This document shows, piece after piece, positions 1 to 12,791 of a stretch of DNA of 64,000 nt. How positions within the stretch are numbered: the stretch's first letter is position 1; every line of letters starts with the position of its first letter. Source of the stretch: Pseudorasbora parva (taxonomy: Eukaryota > Chordata > Actinopteri > Cypriniformes > Gobionidae); contig NC_090178.1 in the NCBI RefSeq assembly GCF_024679245.1, positions 50,662,466 to 50,726,465 on the forward strand, in the 5' to 3' direction. The notes under the pieces are model-generated. The model saw nothing but the letters and a program-made list of their open reading frames with translations, did no database searches and was not told the origin of the DNA. The position numbers were made by a program, and so were the translations under genes.

Positions 1-1257
1 TATGAGCATACATTATTTTTTTTAAAACTGACACGCCACCTATAGGTGAACGTCGGAATTTTAAACCGTTCGTGAATAGTGACGAAACGCAGGCACGCGC
101 GGCCTCATTGGCTGAAACATCACGTGACTGCGCGTTCGCGCTTCTGCAGGGATATAACTAACTGGCCTTTTTAAGATATGGATCAAATAATCAAACAATC
201 ATCATCAATGATTGTGGTAAATAAAACTAAATTCTGAGAATTCATTCCCACGTTGCCATTAATAAAGCGTTGCTATGTGCTCAAATGTCATTGAACAGTG
301 TAAGTTTGGTGATTTCCAGATGCTACCCATTCCAAAAGCACAATATATAACGTCTGAGTTTTACTGCACTACATTTCATAAGTAAAAGTGATTGTTTTTT
401 TACCTTTAATACATAAAAATTGTAGTATTTTCTCATTTGTACTGAAGGAAAACTTTGAATTTTACTTGAGGAAAAGTATGAACCATAGTGCAGTAAAAAG
501 TACTCCAAATGTTTAATGTAATTAAATGTTAAATTATATTCTATACATGCAGACAGTTGGTCTGGGAACGCCCCGTCACGTGACGTGAATGCTGTGTCGT
601 TTTCCAATAAACAAACAAATTATGAATTGAAGTTCTAAATCCTTCCTAATAATCATACAGAACCGGAAAGGAGGACAAAATGGCTTCAAGCAATACGAAA
701 AAGAACTATATTAGTACTCCTTAAAGATTTCTATAGTAGCGTATAATACTTCTATGATGTTTTGTAATACCTATAAAGTACATTTATAGTATGTCCCAAG
801 ATACTATTGGATTATAACATTTTTTCCCAAAATACTACAAGATTCTTATAGTTGTTTTTTATAAGGAATATGTCACATTAGCGTTATCAGCTGAACGCTC
901 GCTTTTTTTACACAGATGTGAGCCGTGAACCACAGTCCCTCGGCAACTTCGTACTACTGATCACCGTTTTACAAAAGGGTTAATAGTTTGGAGTAAAGCA
1001 TATGTACCAATCAGTAAGTGACAAGGTTTTATTGAGTTATAGTATGTATACCTGGAGATTTAACCAAATAGCAAAATAAGTCTGGAAACGACATCTCCGG
1101 CCATTTGGTAGGCTCATTGATTAATTTTTGTAATTAAATAAGGGCAATCATAACATATTGGAGTTAAATTTGCAATGCACCGTTGCCGGTCGACAGGCGT
1201 CAATGACACGCAATACAACATTTTTGTCTTTCAATTACACAAAATGCTTGCAGTGTT
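1..1257. other. Unrecognised AT-rich sequence
   Basis: I see no gene, RNA or repeat family that I can name here. The longest open frame is 94 codons, has no recognisable motif and is probably chance. Short AT-rich stretches around 700-870 look internally repetitive (several copies of words such as ATACTA and TATAGT) but I could not define element ends. Confidence 0.5.
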
Positions 1258-3246
1258 TTGCCCCTCCCCTACTCCTAACCCCTCCCCTACTCCTAACCCC
1301 TCCCCTACTCCTAACCCCTCCTCTACTCCTAACCCCTCCCCTACTCCTAACCCCTCCCCTACTCCTAACCCCTCCTCTACTCCTAACCCCTCCCCTACTC
1401 CTAACGCCTCCTCTACTCCTAACCCCTCCTCTACTCCTAACCCCTCCTCTACTCCTAACCCCTCCCCTACTCCTAGCCCCTCCCCTACTCCTAACCCCTA
1501 CCCAACTCCAAACCCCTCCCCTACTCCTAACCCCTCCCCTACTCCTAACCCCTCCTCTACTCCTAACCCCTCCCCTACTCCTAGCCCCTCCCCTACTCCT
1601 AACCCCTCCTCTACTCCTAACCCCTCCCCTACTCCTAGCCCCTCCCCTACTCCTAACCCCTACCCAACTCCAAACCCCTCCCCTACTCCTAACCCCTCCC
1701 CTACTCCTAACCCCTCCTCTACTCCTAACCCCTCCCCTACTCCTAACGCCTCCTCTACTCCTAACCCCTCCTCTACTCCTAACCCCTCCCCTACTCCTAA
1801 CCCCTCCCCTACTCCTAACCCCTCCTCTACTCCTAACCCCTCCCCTACTCCTAGCCCCTCCCCTACTCCTAACCCCTACCCAACTCCAAACCCCTCCCCT
1901 ACTCCTAACCCCTCCCCTACTCCTAACCCCTCCTCTACTCCTAACCCCTCCCCTACTCCTAGCCCCTCCCCTACTCCTAACCCCTCCCCTACTCCTAACC
2001 CCTCCTCTACTCCTAACCCCTCCCCTACTCCTAACCCCTCCCCTACTCCTAACCCCTCCCCTACTCCTAGCCCCTCCTCTACTCCTAACCCCTCCCCTAC
2101 TCCTAACCCCTCCCCTACTCCTAGCCCCTCCCCTACTCCTAACCCCTACCCAACTCCAAACCCCTCCCCTACTCCTAGCCCCTCCCCTACTCCTAACCCC
2201 TCCTCTACTCCTAACCCCTCCCCTACTCCTAACCCCTCCCCTACTCCTAGCCCCTCCCCTACTCCTAACCCCTACCCAACTCCAAACCCCTCCCCTACTC
2301 CTAACCCCTCCCCTACTCCTAACCCCTCCTCTACTCCTAACCCCTCCCCTACTCCTAACCCCTCCTCTACTCCTAACCCCTCCTCTACTCCTAACCCCTC
2401 CTCTACTCCTAACCCCTCCCCTACTCCTAACCCCTCCTCTACTCCTAACCCCTCCTCTACTCCTAACCCCTCCCCTACTCCTAACCCCTCCCCTACTCCT
2501 AACCCCTCCCCTACTCCTTGCCCCTCCCCTACTCCTAACCTCTCCTCTACTCCTAACCCCTCCCCTACTCCTAACCCCTCCCCTACTCCTAGCCCCTCCC
2601 CTACTCCTAACCCCTACCCAACTCCAAACCCCTCCCCTACTCCTAACCCCTCCCCTACTCCTAACCCCTCCTCTACTCCTAACCCCTCCCCTACTCCTAA
2701 CCCCTCCCCTACTCCTAACCCCTCCCCTACTCCTAACCCCTCCTCTACTCCTAACCCCTCCCCTACTCCTAACCCCTCCTCTACTCCTAACCCCTCCTCT
2801 ACTCCTAACGCCTCCTCTACTCCTAACCCCTCCTCTACTCCTAACCCCTCCTCTACTCCTAACCCCTCCCCTACTCCTAACCCCTCCTCTACTCCTAACC
2901 CCTCCCCTAATCCTAACCCCTCCTCTACTCCTAACCCCTCCTCTACTCCTAACCCCTCCTCTACTCCTAACCCCTCCTCTACTCCTAACCCCTCCCCTAC
3001 TCCTAACCCCTCCCCTACTCCTAACGCCTCCTCTACTCCTAACCCCTCCTCTACTCCTAACCCCTCCCCTACTCCTAACGCCTCCTCTACTCCTAACCCC
3101 TCCTCTACTCCTAACCCCTCCTCTACTCCTAACCCCTCCTCTACTCCTAACCCCTCCCCTACTCCTAACCCCTCCTCTACTCCTAACCCCTCCTCTACTC
3201 CTAACCCCTCCCCTACTCCTAACCCCTCCCCTACTCCTAACCCCTA
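1258..3246. repeat. Minisatellite, 18-bp unit, about 110 copies
   Basis: The unit is CCCCTCCCCTACTCCTAA. Main variants carry CCTCTAC for CCCCTAC, AGCCCC for AACCCC, or a CCCCTACCCAACTCCAAA form that recurs about six times, so a higher-order pattern exists. The complementary strand is G-rich, with runs of four G in nearly every unit and a TTAGGAG word, so it could form G-quadruplexes. Because 18 is divisible by three, two plus-strand frames stay open for about 700 codons with proline-rich products. Nothing else supports coding. Confidence 0.95.
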
Positions 3247-3806
3247 ATGCTAAAAAAATCTTACATATAGTGCCTTTAAAGCCAGTAAGATCACCATAAT
3301 GTCTTACACAGTGCTGGGTTTAATGAGTTTCTTAATATGACAAGGTTCAAATTACTGGGCTTACACAGAACATTAGGCATGAAATAAGTCCTAATAGAAC
3401 AATCAAACCAACATGCAAACATGCAATCACACAAGGCTTATTACAAAAATAACTAGTCAGCCTTTTTTTCACATGATTTCCGTAATGCAGCGAGGAGTGC
3501 AGAAATCTCTCTGTGGAAGTAATTATGATTATTTGTAATTATGATGAGATATTCGCTGGTCTTTGTCTTTGTGCTGCAGCGTCAGCTGTGAAGGATTCAG
3601 TGCCCCAAAGGTTAATTTTCAATTTGCACAGTGAAAGGTTACCATTACAATTTGACCTCTAAATTGCATCTTCTTGCTAATGAACTATCATTTCATTTCG
3701 GCTCCTTTTGTCACTAAGATTGCTGTGACTACCATCTGTTTATTATTTAGCTCATACATGAATACACATTCTGAGTCAGTAAAGCAGCTCTGAGGCTAGT
3801 CCAAGC
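3247..3806. other. Unrecognised sequence between repeats
   Basis: Mixed-composition DNA with no open frame of note, no RNA gene and no repeat that I can place. Confidence 0.5.
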
Positions 3807-4010
3807 ATCCAAAAATCCTTAAAACAAGAAGTATTTACTAGACAAGCAAAAGTAATTGTCTTGTTTTGGGAAAAAAATACTCAAAATGAAGAGAGTTTTT
3901 GATAAATAATCTGCCAATGGGGTGAGAAAAATAATCTTAAAACAATGTTATTTTTCTCACCCCATTGGCAGATTATTTATCTAATTTTAAGCAAAAACTG
4001 TATTCCTGTA
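3807..4010. mobile_element. Palindromic MITE, family A (copy 1)
   Basis: Two arms around 3903-3990 are inverted copies sharing the word CACCCCATTGGCAGAT, separated by a short loop near 3940. Outer arms carry the word TTTACTAGACAAG. The same words occur at 6510-6590, 9432-9884, 40549-40874, 50184-50271 and 56844-57066. This is a foldback-type non-autonomous DNA element; the superfamily is not clear from the sequence. Confidence 0.7.
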
Positions 4011-4481
4011 CGCAGTAAGCAGCGATTTATCCACTTATTGACTGTTTAAACAATTTCTGATTAACTTGAAAGTTTCTTATAGAGACAGCATTGTCTAGAT
4101 AACGCGAGATGCTTACAGTAACAATAGGAAACTTCAAGTACCATGTATAACCAAAACACAGGATAGTATACTGGTTTTGGTTTTGTCTGAGGGAATGAAG
4201 AGCGTTCGTGCGGTTCGTGACGGTGGCCATGTGGACGACCAAAGAAGAGATGGATGGACAGGATCAAAGAATATATGAGACAAGTCAACACTGCACCCAA
4301 CTATGCAATATGTGTTGCTCTGACAATGAGGTTCAGCATATGGGCACATATGGTCTCCACAGGCCTGAAACAATTGATGCCCTGATACCCCATTAGTTTA
4401 AGCCCTGATCAGCTCTCTTGCCAGGTGTGCAGCAGTGTCCATGAGATAGGAGGTAATCAATGACGTAATCAAGTCGATATA
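4011..4481. other. Unrecognised sequence
   Basis: Several short overlapping open frames of 60-80 codons on both strands have no motif and overlap each other; I take them as chance. No repeat family was recognised. Confidence 0.4.
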
Positions 4482-5223
4482 CACTCTATTGGCAAACGTT
4501 TTGGGACGAGTTGGCTCACCTTTTCCAGTTCTAACAGCTTCAGTGCAGTGCAGTCTTGTTGGAACAGGAAGGGGCCGTCCCCAAACTGTTCACATAAATT
4601 TGAGAGCATGAAATTGTCCAAAATGTCTTGGTGAAGCATTAAGAGTTCCTTTCACTGGAACTAAGGGCCCAACCCCTGAAAAACAACCCACCCCATAATC
4701 CCCCCTCCACCAAACTTTACCCTTGGCACAATGCAGTCAGGCGAGTCCAGTTCTCCTGGCGACGGCCAAACCCAGACTCGTCCATGTGATTGTCAGACTG
4801 AAGCGTGATTGGTCGCTCAGAGAACACGTCTCACTGCTCTAGAGTCCAGTGGCGGCTGCTTTACTCCACTGCATCCCACGCTTTGCATTGCTCTTGGTGA
4901 TGTAAGGCTTGGATGAGCTGCTCGGCCATGGAAACCCATTCCATGAAGCTCTCTCCCCTGTTCTTGAGCTCATCTGAAGGCCACAGAAGTCTGGAGGTCT
5001 GGAGCTGTTGACTCTGCAGAAAGTTGGAGACTTCTGCGCACTGTGACCCTCAGCATGCGCTGACCCCGCTCTGGGATTTAACACTTCGTGGCTGAGTTGC
5101 ACTAATGTGTGTAGAAGCGTCTGCAGGCCTAGAGCTTGATTTATACACCTGTGGCCATGAAGAGATTAAACACCTGAAGTCAGGGATCTGGAGGGGCGGC
5201 CTAATACTTCTGACAATATAGTG
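4482..5223. mobile_element. Non-autonomous mariner-like element
   Basis: The left end reads CACTCTATTGGCAAACGTTT after a TA, and the right end, read on the other strand, is CACTATATTGTCAGAAGTAT. The two inverted ends match at most positions, and left-flank TA fits Tc1/mariner target choice. The interior (742 bp) holds no long open frame, so it depends on a transposase elsewhere. The right TA has decayed to CA followed by a (TA)n run. Confidence 0.65.
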
Positions 5224-5224
5224 C

Positions 5225-5255
<31 letters not shown>

Positions 5256-5272
5256 GTATAAGTATATATATA
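5224..5272. repeat. (TA)n microsatellite
   Basis: About 45 bp of interrupted TA repeats between the mariner-like element and the next Tc1-derived MITE. Confidence 0.9.
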
Positions 5273-5409
5273 CACTCAGCTAAAGGTTCAGGAGTGTGGT
5301 TCATTAGGACCCCTAAATGCATTGAAGCAACTGCCATGTGATTGGTTGATTAGATAATTGCATTAATGAGAAATTGAACTGGTGTTCCTAATAATCCTTT
5401 AGGTGAGTG
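5273..5409. mobile_element. Tc1-derived MITE (both ends, no interior)
   Basis: It starts with CACTCAGCTAAAGG and ends with CCTTTAGGTGAGTG, the same terminal sequence as the Tc1-type elements at 6827 and 13409-14622. Only about 137 bp remain: the two subterminal regions joined, with the transposase deleted. It can only move by using a transposase made elsewhere, such as the one at 6974-7984. Confidence 0.75.
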
Positions 5410-6826
<1,417 letters not shown>

Positions 6827-8023
6827 CACTCACCTAAGGGATTATTAGGAACACCTGTTCAATTTCTCATTAATGCGATTATCTAATCAGCCAATCCCAT
6901 GGCAGTTCTTCAGTGCATTTAGGGGTGTGGTCCTGGTCAAGACAATCTCCTGAACTCCAAACTGAATGTCAGAATGGGAAAGAAAGGAGATTTAAGCCGT
7001 TTTGAGCGTGGCATGGTTGTTGGTGCCAGACGGGCCGGTCTGAGTATTTCACAATCTGCTCAGTTACTGGGATTTACACACACAACCATTTCTAGGGTTT
7101 ACAGAGAATGGTGTGAAAAGGGAAGAGCATCCAGTCTGCAGCAGTCCTGTGGGAGAAAATGCCTTGTTGATGCTCGAGGTCAGAGGAGAATGGGCCGACT
7201 GATTCAAGCTGATAGAAGAGCAACTTTGACTGAAATAACCACTCGTTACAACCGAGGTATGCAGCAAAGCATTTGTGAAGCCACAACACACACAACCTTG
7301 AGGCGGATGGGCTACACCAGCAGAAGACCCCACCGGGGACCACTCATCTCCACTACACATAGGAAAAAGAGGCGACAATTTGCACAAGCTCACCAAAATT
7401 GGCCAGTTGAAGACTGGAGAAATGTTGCCTGGTCTGATGAGTCTCGATTTCTGCTGAGACATTCAGATGGTAGAGTCAGAATTTGGCGTAAACAGAATGA
7501 GAACATGGATCCATCATGCCTTGTTCCCACTGTGCAGGCTGGTGGTGGTGGTGTAATGGTGTGGGGGATGTTTTCTTGGCACACTTTAGGCCCCTTAGTG
7601 CCAATTGGGCATCGTTTAAATGCCACGGCCTACCTGAGCATTGTTTCTGACCATGTCCATCCCTTTATGACCACCATGTGCCCATCCTCTGATGGCTACT
7701 TCCAGCAGGATAATGCACCATGTCACAAAGCTCCAATCATTTCAGATTGGTTTCTTGAACATGCCAATGAGTTGACTGAACTAAAATGGCCGCCACAGTC
7801 CCCAGATCTCAACCCAATAGAGCATCTTTGGGATGTGGTGGAACGGGAGCTTCGTGCCCTGGATGTGCATCCCACAAATCTCCATCAACTGCAAGATGCT
7901 CTCCTATCAATATGGGCCAACATTTCTAAAGAATGCTTTCAGCAGCTTGATGATCAATGCCACGGAGAATTAAGGCAGTTCTGAAGGAGAAAGGGTCAAA
8001 CACAGTATCAGTGTGTGCTCCTA
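6827..8023 (+). mobile_element. Tc1/mariner-type transposon (copy 1)
   Basis: The left inverted repeat begins CACTCACCTAAGGGATTATT directly after TA. The element contains an open transposase at 6974-7984. The right end is lost: the match to copy 2 stops at 8023, within the last about 20 bp of the right inverted repeat, where a MITE begins. A 21-bp remnant of a left end lies at 8419-8439. As it stands this copy has one usable end, so it could supply enzyme but probably cannot move itself. Confidence 0.85.
6974..7984 (+). CDS. Tc1-like transposase, 336 aa, DD36E spacing, open
   Basis: The product is a DNA transposase that would cut and join the element ends at TA sites in the nucleus. Residues about 1-125 form the paired helix-turn-helix DNA-binding part (with ARRAGLSISQSAQLLGFT) plus a basic linker rich in R and K at 116-135. 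The catalytic domain has WSDES with D155, QQDNAPCH with D246 and SPDLNPIEHLWD with E283. I count 36 residues between the second D and the E, rather than the 34 usual in Tc1, which fits the DD36E group. A glycine-rich box (AGGGGVMVWG) lies at 189-198. Length is normal for the family, there is no internal stop, and the start is the first ATG after the inverted repeat. Copy 2 at 13465-14474 is nearly identical but frameshifted, so this copy looks young. Confidence 0.93.
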   Translation: MGKKGDLSRFERGMVVGARRAGLSISQSAQLLGFTHTTISRVYREWCEKGRASSLQQSCGRKCLVDARGQRRMGRLIQADRRATLTEITTRYNRGMQQSICEATTHTTLRRMGYTSRRPHRGPLISTTHRKKRRQFAQAHQNWPVEDWRNVAWSDESRFLLRHSDGRVRIWRKQNENMDPSCLVPTVQAGGGGVMVWGMFSWHTLGPLVPIGHRLNATAYLSIVSDHVHPFMTTMCPSSDGYFQQDNAPCHKAPIISDWFLEHANELTELKWPPQSPDLNPIEHLWDVVERELRALDVHPTNLHQLQDALLSIWANISKECFQQLDDQCHGELRQF

Positions 8024-8393
8024 CACTGTAAAAAATATTTAGAAAAAAAGTAACCTGGTTGCCGTAACATTTTGAGTTCATTGAAATTAAAATTTGAGTT
8101 GATACAATGAACATTTTTGAGATTCGACAACCTTTATTGAAATTTTATTTAAAGATGTTGTAAGCATATTGGGTAATTGTGTGTTTTATTTCTGATGACG
8201 CAGCCAAATTGTGCTATTTTCATGATCTGTCAATTTTTTTATGTGGTTCAGATACAATAATATTCTGAGTTTCTATTTATTAAACAAATTTCCTTCATTG
8301 TATCAACTCAAATTTTTAATTTCAATAAACTCAAAATGTTAAGGCAACCAGGTTACTTACTTTTTTAAGTTAAACCAACAAAAAACAACACAA
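8024..8393. mobile_element. MITE family B (copy 1), next to Tc1 copy 1
   Basis: It starts CACTGTAAAAAATATT and has long imperfect inverted arms: GTAACCTGGTTGCCGTAACA on the left and its complement near 8340-8360, each followed by a copy of TGAGTT and ATTGAAATTAAAA. A second copy with the same interior word TGTGTTTTATTTCTGATGAC lies at 48626-49007. No coding capacity. CACTG termini suggest a hAT-like MITE, but I could not find a clean target duplication. Confidence 0.7.
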
Positions 8394-8418
8394 TTAGAAA
8401 GCTTGAAATGCATATATA

Positions 8419-8439
8419 CACTCACCTAAAGGATTGTTA
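8419..8439. mobile_element. Tc1 end fragment, 21 bp
   Basis: CACTCACCTAAAGGATTGTT is the left terminal sequence of the same Tc1 family as 6827, cut off by the MITE that begins at 8440. Confidence 0.6.
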
Positions 8440-8798
8440 CACTGTAAAAAATAAATTTGGTATAAATAATAAATTTATACCATAAAAGATTTGAATGGGC
8501 AAATTGTTTTTCTCTGTGATTAATGTGTCCAGTTCGTGAGGCGTTATCACATGACAGAGGAATCAGCCAATAATAGAGATGAGAAGATGATGTGGGAATC
8601 CTGTTACCAACATTATCCACTGTATTTGTACATTACATGGACATGATTTTCTTGATGCTATTAAAACTATATCAAACAACACAAAATTATCAACTTATTA
8701 TTTATTGAAATACAATTTATAATAGAATAATAGACCCTTTTCACATTTCTGGGTTTCTCAGAGCGAAAGTCGTCATAGTTGGGTTAACTTTTACAGTG
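8440..8798. mobile_element. MITE with CACTGTAAAA/TTTTACAGTG ends
   Basis: It begins CACTGTAAAAAATAAAT and ends AACTTTTACAGTG, giving short inverted termini over 359 bp. There is no coding frame. Target duplication not identified. Confidence 0.5.
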
Positions 8799-9431
8799 GT
8801 GAGTGAGAGAATACATTACTTTTTTTTTTTTTTGTGTCCCCATGTTCTCAAATAGCAAAAGAAAAACGCAACAGCAGTGATTTCACAGCTTCCAAAAAGA
8901 GGGGAAAATAGAGTGAGATTGGTAACGGCAGTGAAAAGACATTAGATGTTATTTTTCCATCACATAGAGCGGCATTAGGGAGCTGCTCTCCCTCACAGCA
9001 GCGGTAGGCTGTGTTTTGTAATTTGATGAGAAGGTAATATAATACAAACTATAAGTGTTATTAATGTACATACAATTTAAAAAAAAATGAAAATACAAAA
9101 AACGTTGCAGGATTTATAATATTGATGACCGTTAAAAATGCGTCATTACAGGCTGTTGAAAGGGTCCATTAAGACAAACAATATAAAATAAAATAGTGGA
9201 AAACATTTGACAGAAACCAACATTGCATCCTATCCCAACCCATCCCGGAACAGGTGGGCATTACGTAATTCTACCAAAAATATATAAGTATGGGCCTGTC
9301 TGTTATCTGTGATGTGTGTGTGCCGTGACAAATGTGTTTAGACCCAATTAATCTGTACATCTCATAAGTGGGTCGATCTCATAAGTGGGTCGATGTCAGG
9401 TGATGAAGGTAATTTTGTATAATTCTCTGAT
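8799..9431. other. Unrecognised AT-rich sequence
   Basis: Contains a poly-T run at about 8819-8834 and a tandem copy of CTCATAAGTGGGTCGAT near 9361-9395. No gene or named repeat seen. Confidence 0.4.
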
Positions 9432-9884
9432 GCGCTGTAAAAAAAGCTCTTCTTCCTCAGTCATGTTGTCTTGTTTCCAGTCCAAATATCTAACAATTCT
9501 TAAATCAAGATGCATTTACTAGATCAGTAAAACCACATGAGATATTTTTTCTTGTTTTGTTGAAAATAAAATCTAAATGAAGAGAGTTTTTGCTTAAAAC
9601 AGGCAAAATGATCTGCCAATGGGGTGAGAAAAATAATCTTATTTCTGATTGAAATCTTGTTTCTTGTTTCCGTCCCAAACAGAAATAAGATTATTTTTCT
9701 CACCCCATTGGCAGATCATTTTGCCTGTTTTAAGCAAAAACTCACTTCATTTAGATATTTTTTCACAGAAAACAAGAACATTTTACTAATCTAGTAAATG
9801 GATCTTGATTTTACGAATGTTTAGATATATTTGGACTGGAAACAAGACAAAAATACTAAATAAGAAGAGCATTTTGTGCAGTGT
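9432..9884. mobile_element. Palindromic MITE, family A (complete copy)
   Basis: The best copy of the family. The left end GCTGTAAAAAAAGCTCTTCT and the right end AGAAGAGCATTTTGTGCAGT are inverted copies. Each arm of about 190 bp carries TTTACTAGATCAG or its complement and CACCCCATTGGCAGATCATT or its complement. The centre near 9655-9690 is a short loop. The whole element could fold into one long hairpin. No coding capacity. Confidence 0.8.
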
Positions 9885-10704
9885 GGACATTGATGAGTTG
9901 CATGTATTTAGCTTAGATGACAGCGGCCGTCTCCTGATAATCTGCGATCTCTGCTGTGGTGAAAGCCCCGGCAGATTGGCATGTTTTAAAGGTGTAGTCC
10001 ATCCTCTCGGAAAACTGTAGACGCCTTTTAGTGGCATAAAATGTCAGATATGTTATGTGTTCTGTGTAGCGAATGTGTGTGTTGAGACTCGTCTCGCTCA
10101 GTGGATGATGTGTGACTGAACCGCTCCTCAGATCTGGATTTCAGGTTTTTTTACATCTGTGCTGTCTCACATCCAGCTGTCCGTCAGACCCGCGGGGGAA
10201 AATAGGCGACACCTAGAACTCTATTCATGTCATACAGTAAAGAAAAAGGGGCAGTTTTTCATGTCCTCTCCGTCGCAGCAACCATCAATTTAGCTCTGTG
10301 GTGGCCGGATGCAGGCCTGCCGGCCCAGCTGTGTTTGACACAGTTTATCTGCTCTACTGAAGCATATCATTTTTTTATTATTAACCTCACACCCAAAAAG
10401 AAAGTGTCTTTTCACAATAAAGAATACAGTGCAGCCATGACTCTCGTCTCTCTGACTAAACAAATCTAGGTGTTCAAGATCTTCCACACACTTCAGTGCC
10501 ATCACTGCCACCTGTCCAATAAATCAAACCCTTTTACTGGTCTGTAGCACGTATGTATATTGACGCTTGGATAATGTAATTTGAGCTTATGTACTCAGTC
10601 ATCAAGGATTGCTGCCAGGGGAGAGAAATATAATTGGATTATAATGGATTTGATTTCTATGGCCGAGGGAAACCCAGAATGTTCTGCTGGAAAGATGGGG
10701 GTCT
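9885..10704. other. Unrecognised sequence
   Basis: Mixed sequence without a recognisable gene or element; open frames are below 90 codons and overlap on opposite strands. Confidence 0.4.
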
Positions 10705-11048
10705 GTGTGTAGGGGAGAGTGGGGTAAGATGAGCCAGGGGGTAATTGACCCACCGCTTGATCTTGGCGACTGTACGAGACACAAGACCATATATTTTGGA
10801 TCCTCCCGTCATTTTTTAGCATAACAGATGCAATGGCTGTTGCATTAAAGCACATTTACCCAGGTCTAATCTATTTATGGTCCATATTGGTGATTTAGCA
10901 ATGTATAAAACCATGCAAATTATTTAGCTACCTATTAGCCTGCCTGTATTGGTAAGATATGCAGGGTTAATCCAAATTGACAGCTATGGGGCAAAGTGAG
11001 CCAAATGCTTTGGGGTAAATTGAGCCAGCGTTTTAACTTACCCTACCA
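10705..11048. mobile_element. Probable MITE with GGGTAAGATGAGCC words
   Basis: The left part reads GGGGAGAGTGGGGTAAGATG and the right part has GGGGTAAATTGAGCC twice in diverged form before TACCCTAC, suggesting degenerate inverted ends. A related word (TAGGGGAGAGCAGGG) occurs at 15296. Family not named; non-coding. Confidence 0.4.
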
Positions 11049-11524
11049 TAAGGCACTGTAGTTAAGTTAAATCTCTGAAGTATAAATTGGTGTAATTTAT
11101 TTTAAGAACAGACTATTTGTAAAAGGAAAAGGTCTCATTAGCATCTTGTTTACACTTATACAAAAATGGCGTTTCCAATTCCAATTTGGTTATGTTAATT
11201 TAAAGAAAACTACGGCTGCATTTACACTGCAGGTCTTGATGCACAATTCCGATTTGGTGACTATATCCGATTTTTCTGACGACCCGCTTACATCATCTTT
11301 TCAAAAGCGTCCCGTATCCGATATTTGCATTTACACTGTACACTAGGGAAACAGCCCAAGACGTTTAAACTTGTTTGTTCTTCATTAATTTTCTCACTCT
11401 TTTTGTGTTCATTTTTATTTCCTGTCGCTGTACATACTCGTTTATTGTATAGGACAGTGTAAACAGCTCAATAACCCTTTTATTTCTAATACAAAATAAT
11501 AGATTCCTAAGATTAACCCTTTTA
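11049..11524. other. Possible old MITE remnant
   Basis: Words near 11214 and 11325 (GCATTTACACTGCA and GCATTTACACTGTA) flank the phrase TCCGATTT, as in a decayed non-autonomous element, but I could not set ends. No gene. Confidence 0.3.
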
Positions 11525-11768
11525 GTTGGTAAATGGACTGCATTTATATAGCGCTTTTATCCAAAGCGTTTTACATTTTTGCCTCACATTCACCCATTCA
11601 TACACCGTCGGCGATGTCAGCCATGTAAGGCTCATCCAGCTCATCGGGAGCAGCTGGGGTTAGGTGTCTTGCTCATAGACACTTCGACACTTGGTCAGGT
11701 GGAACCGGGGATTGAACCACCAACCTTCTGGTTTGTAGACAACCTACATGAACCACTGCCGCCCCTAA
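11525..11768 (+). mobile_element. Fish LINE/SINE 3' tail fragment
   Basis: It reads TAAATGGACTGCATTTATAT, then AGCGCTTTTATCCAAAGCG, CACATTCACCCATTC and GGTTAGGTGTCTTGCTCA, and ends near CCACTGCCGCCC. This is a common fish retroposon-derived 3' segment. No coding frame remains. Confidence 0.55.
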
Positions 11769-12706
11769 AACCTTTATTTAAACGTTTAAATAGATTTAAG
11801 AGAATGCTTTCTATAATTGAACTGAGCATCAGTAATGCTGCCTTCAAATGCTATCGGAAATTTTATAATTCTGACTTCTGAAGTCGTGATTAGGAGATCA
11901 TTGCATTCAAGTTTTAAATAGTAATAATAATAATAAATTTAAATGTGCAATTTCTACCTAGGAAACTCCGAGAGCATGTGAAGGCAGCATAAAGCACCCA
12001 GTCATGATCACGCTCATTTGACTGCTTTAATTGTGAGAACCCCCCCCCCCCCCCCTAAAACATCTATAATACAAAATAATAGATTCCTAAGATTATATTC
12101 ATAACAATAAAATAATGCATTTCTTTGCCGATACAGTGATAGAGAGCGCGTTATACTCGAGGCTGAAGTCAACAGCGGCTGGCTGAACTGAGCGGCACGA
12201 GACGAGTCTCTGTGACGTCAACTTCCCTCTTCCATTGATTGGCTACGGGATGAGCTATCAATCTAGAACTAGTGGACCAATGGTGATGCTAAGCCCCGCC
12301 CCTGATTTACATGAAACTCGAACTGCAACATTTGGAAACGCAAACGCAGAATGTGGAAAAAAGAGCAAAGGACAAAAGAGCACAGGCATACAAAACATGA
12401 AAATAAGAGCAGAAAACATGATTGTGTGTGCGATTCAGATCATTTTAATTTCATGATTCAGTTTTGATCAATATAATTTTAAACTAGTTTAATGTTTGAC
12501 TCACGCTTATTATTTGTATTTTTATGACCGCATTGTTTGTGATTATGCATTGATTTTTCAGTTTTGTGCGTTATATTTTCACATGTGTTTAAAAATTTTT
12601 GAATCATACTTATTACTTTTTTTTTATGCTTGACTGCAATTCAATTGGCGGGAATTTGAGCCCATACGTTACACCCCTATTGGTGCCAAAAATGTGCGGG
12701 TCTCGT

Positions 12707-12709
<3 letters not shown>
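11769..12709. other. Unrecognised sequence with a poly-C run
   Basis: A run of about 17 C lies at 12040-12056, and an AATAAT run near 11920. The open frames are short and unsupported. Confidence 0.5.

Positions 12710-12789
<80 letters not shown>
12710..12789. repeat. (CA)n microsatellite
   Basis: A pure CA run of about 80 bp. Confidence 0.97.

Positions 12790-12791
<2 letters not shown>

Noticed and set aside
323..607. 94-codon minus-strand frame
   Set aside because: No motif, AT-rich context, no start or splice support.
1258..3246. CRISPR array
   Set aside because: Repeats are contiguous without unique spacers, and the DNA is clearly eukaryotic.
1158..3299. Two long plus-strand frames (about 700 codons), proline-rich
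   Set aside because: They consist almost entirely of the 18-bp minisatellite; two frames are open at the same time, with no domain outside the repeat.
7064..7626. Minus-strand frames of 78-132 codons opposite the Tc1 transposase (and their copies at 13822-14384)
   Set aside because: Antisense shadows of the transposase; they are shared by both copies only because the transposase is.
8024..8393. Target duplication of family B MITE in Tc1 copy 1
   Set aside because: I could not find a repeated octamer at its borders, so insertion order relative to the Tc1 end is left open.
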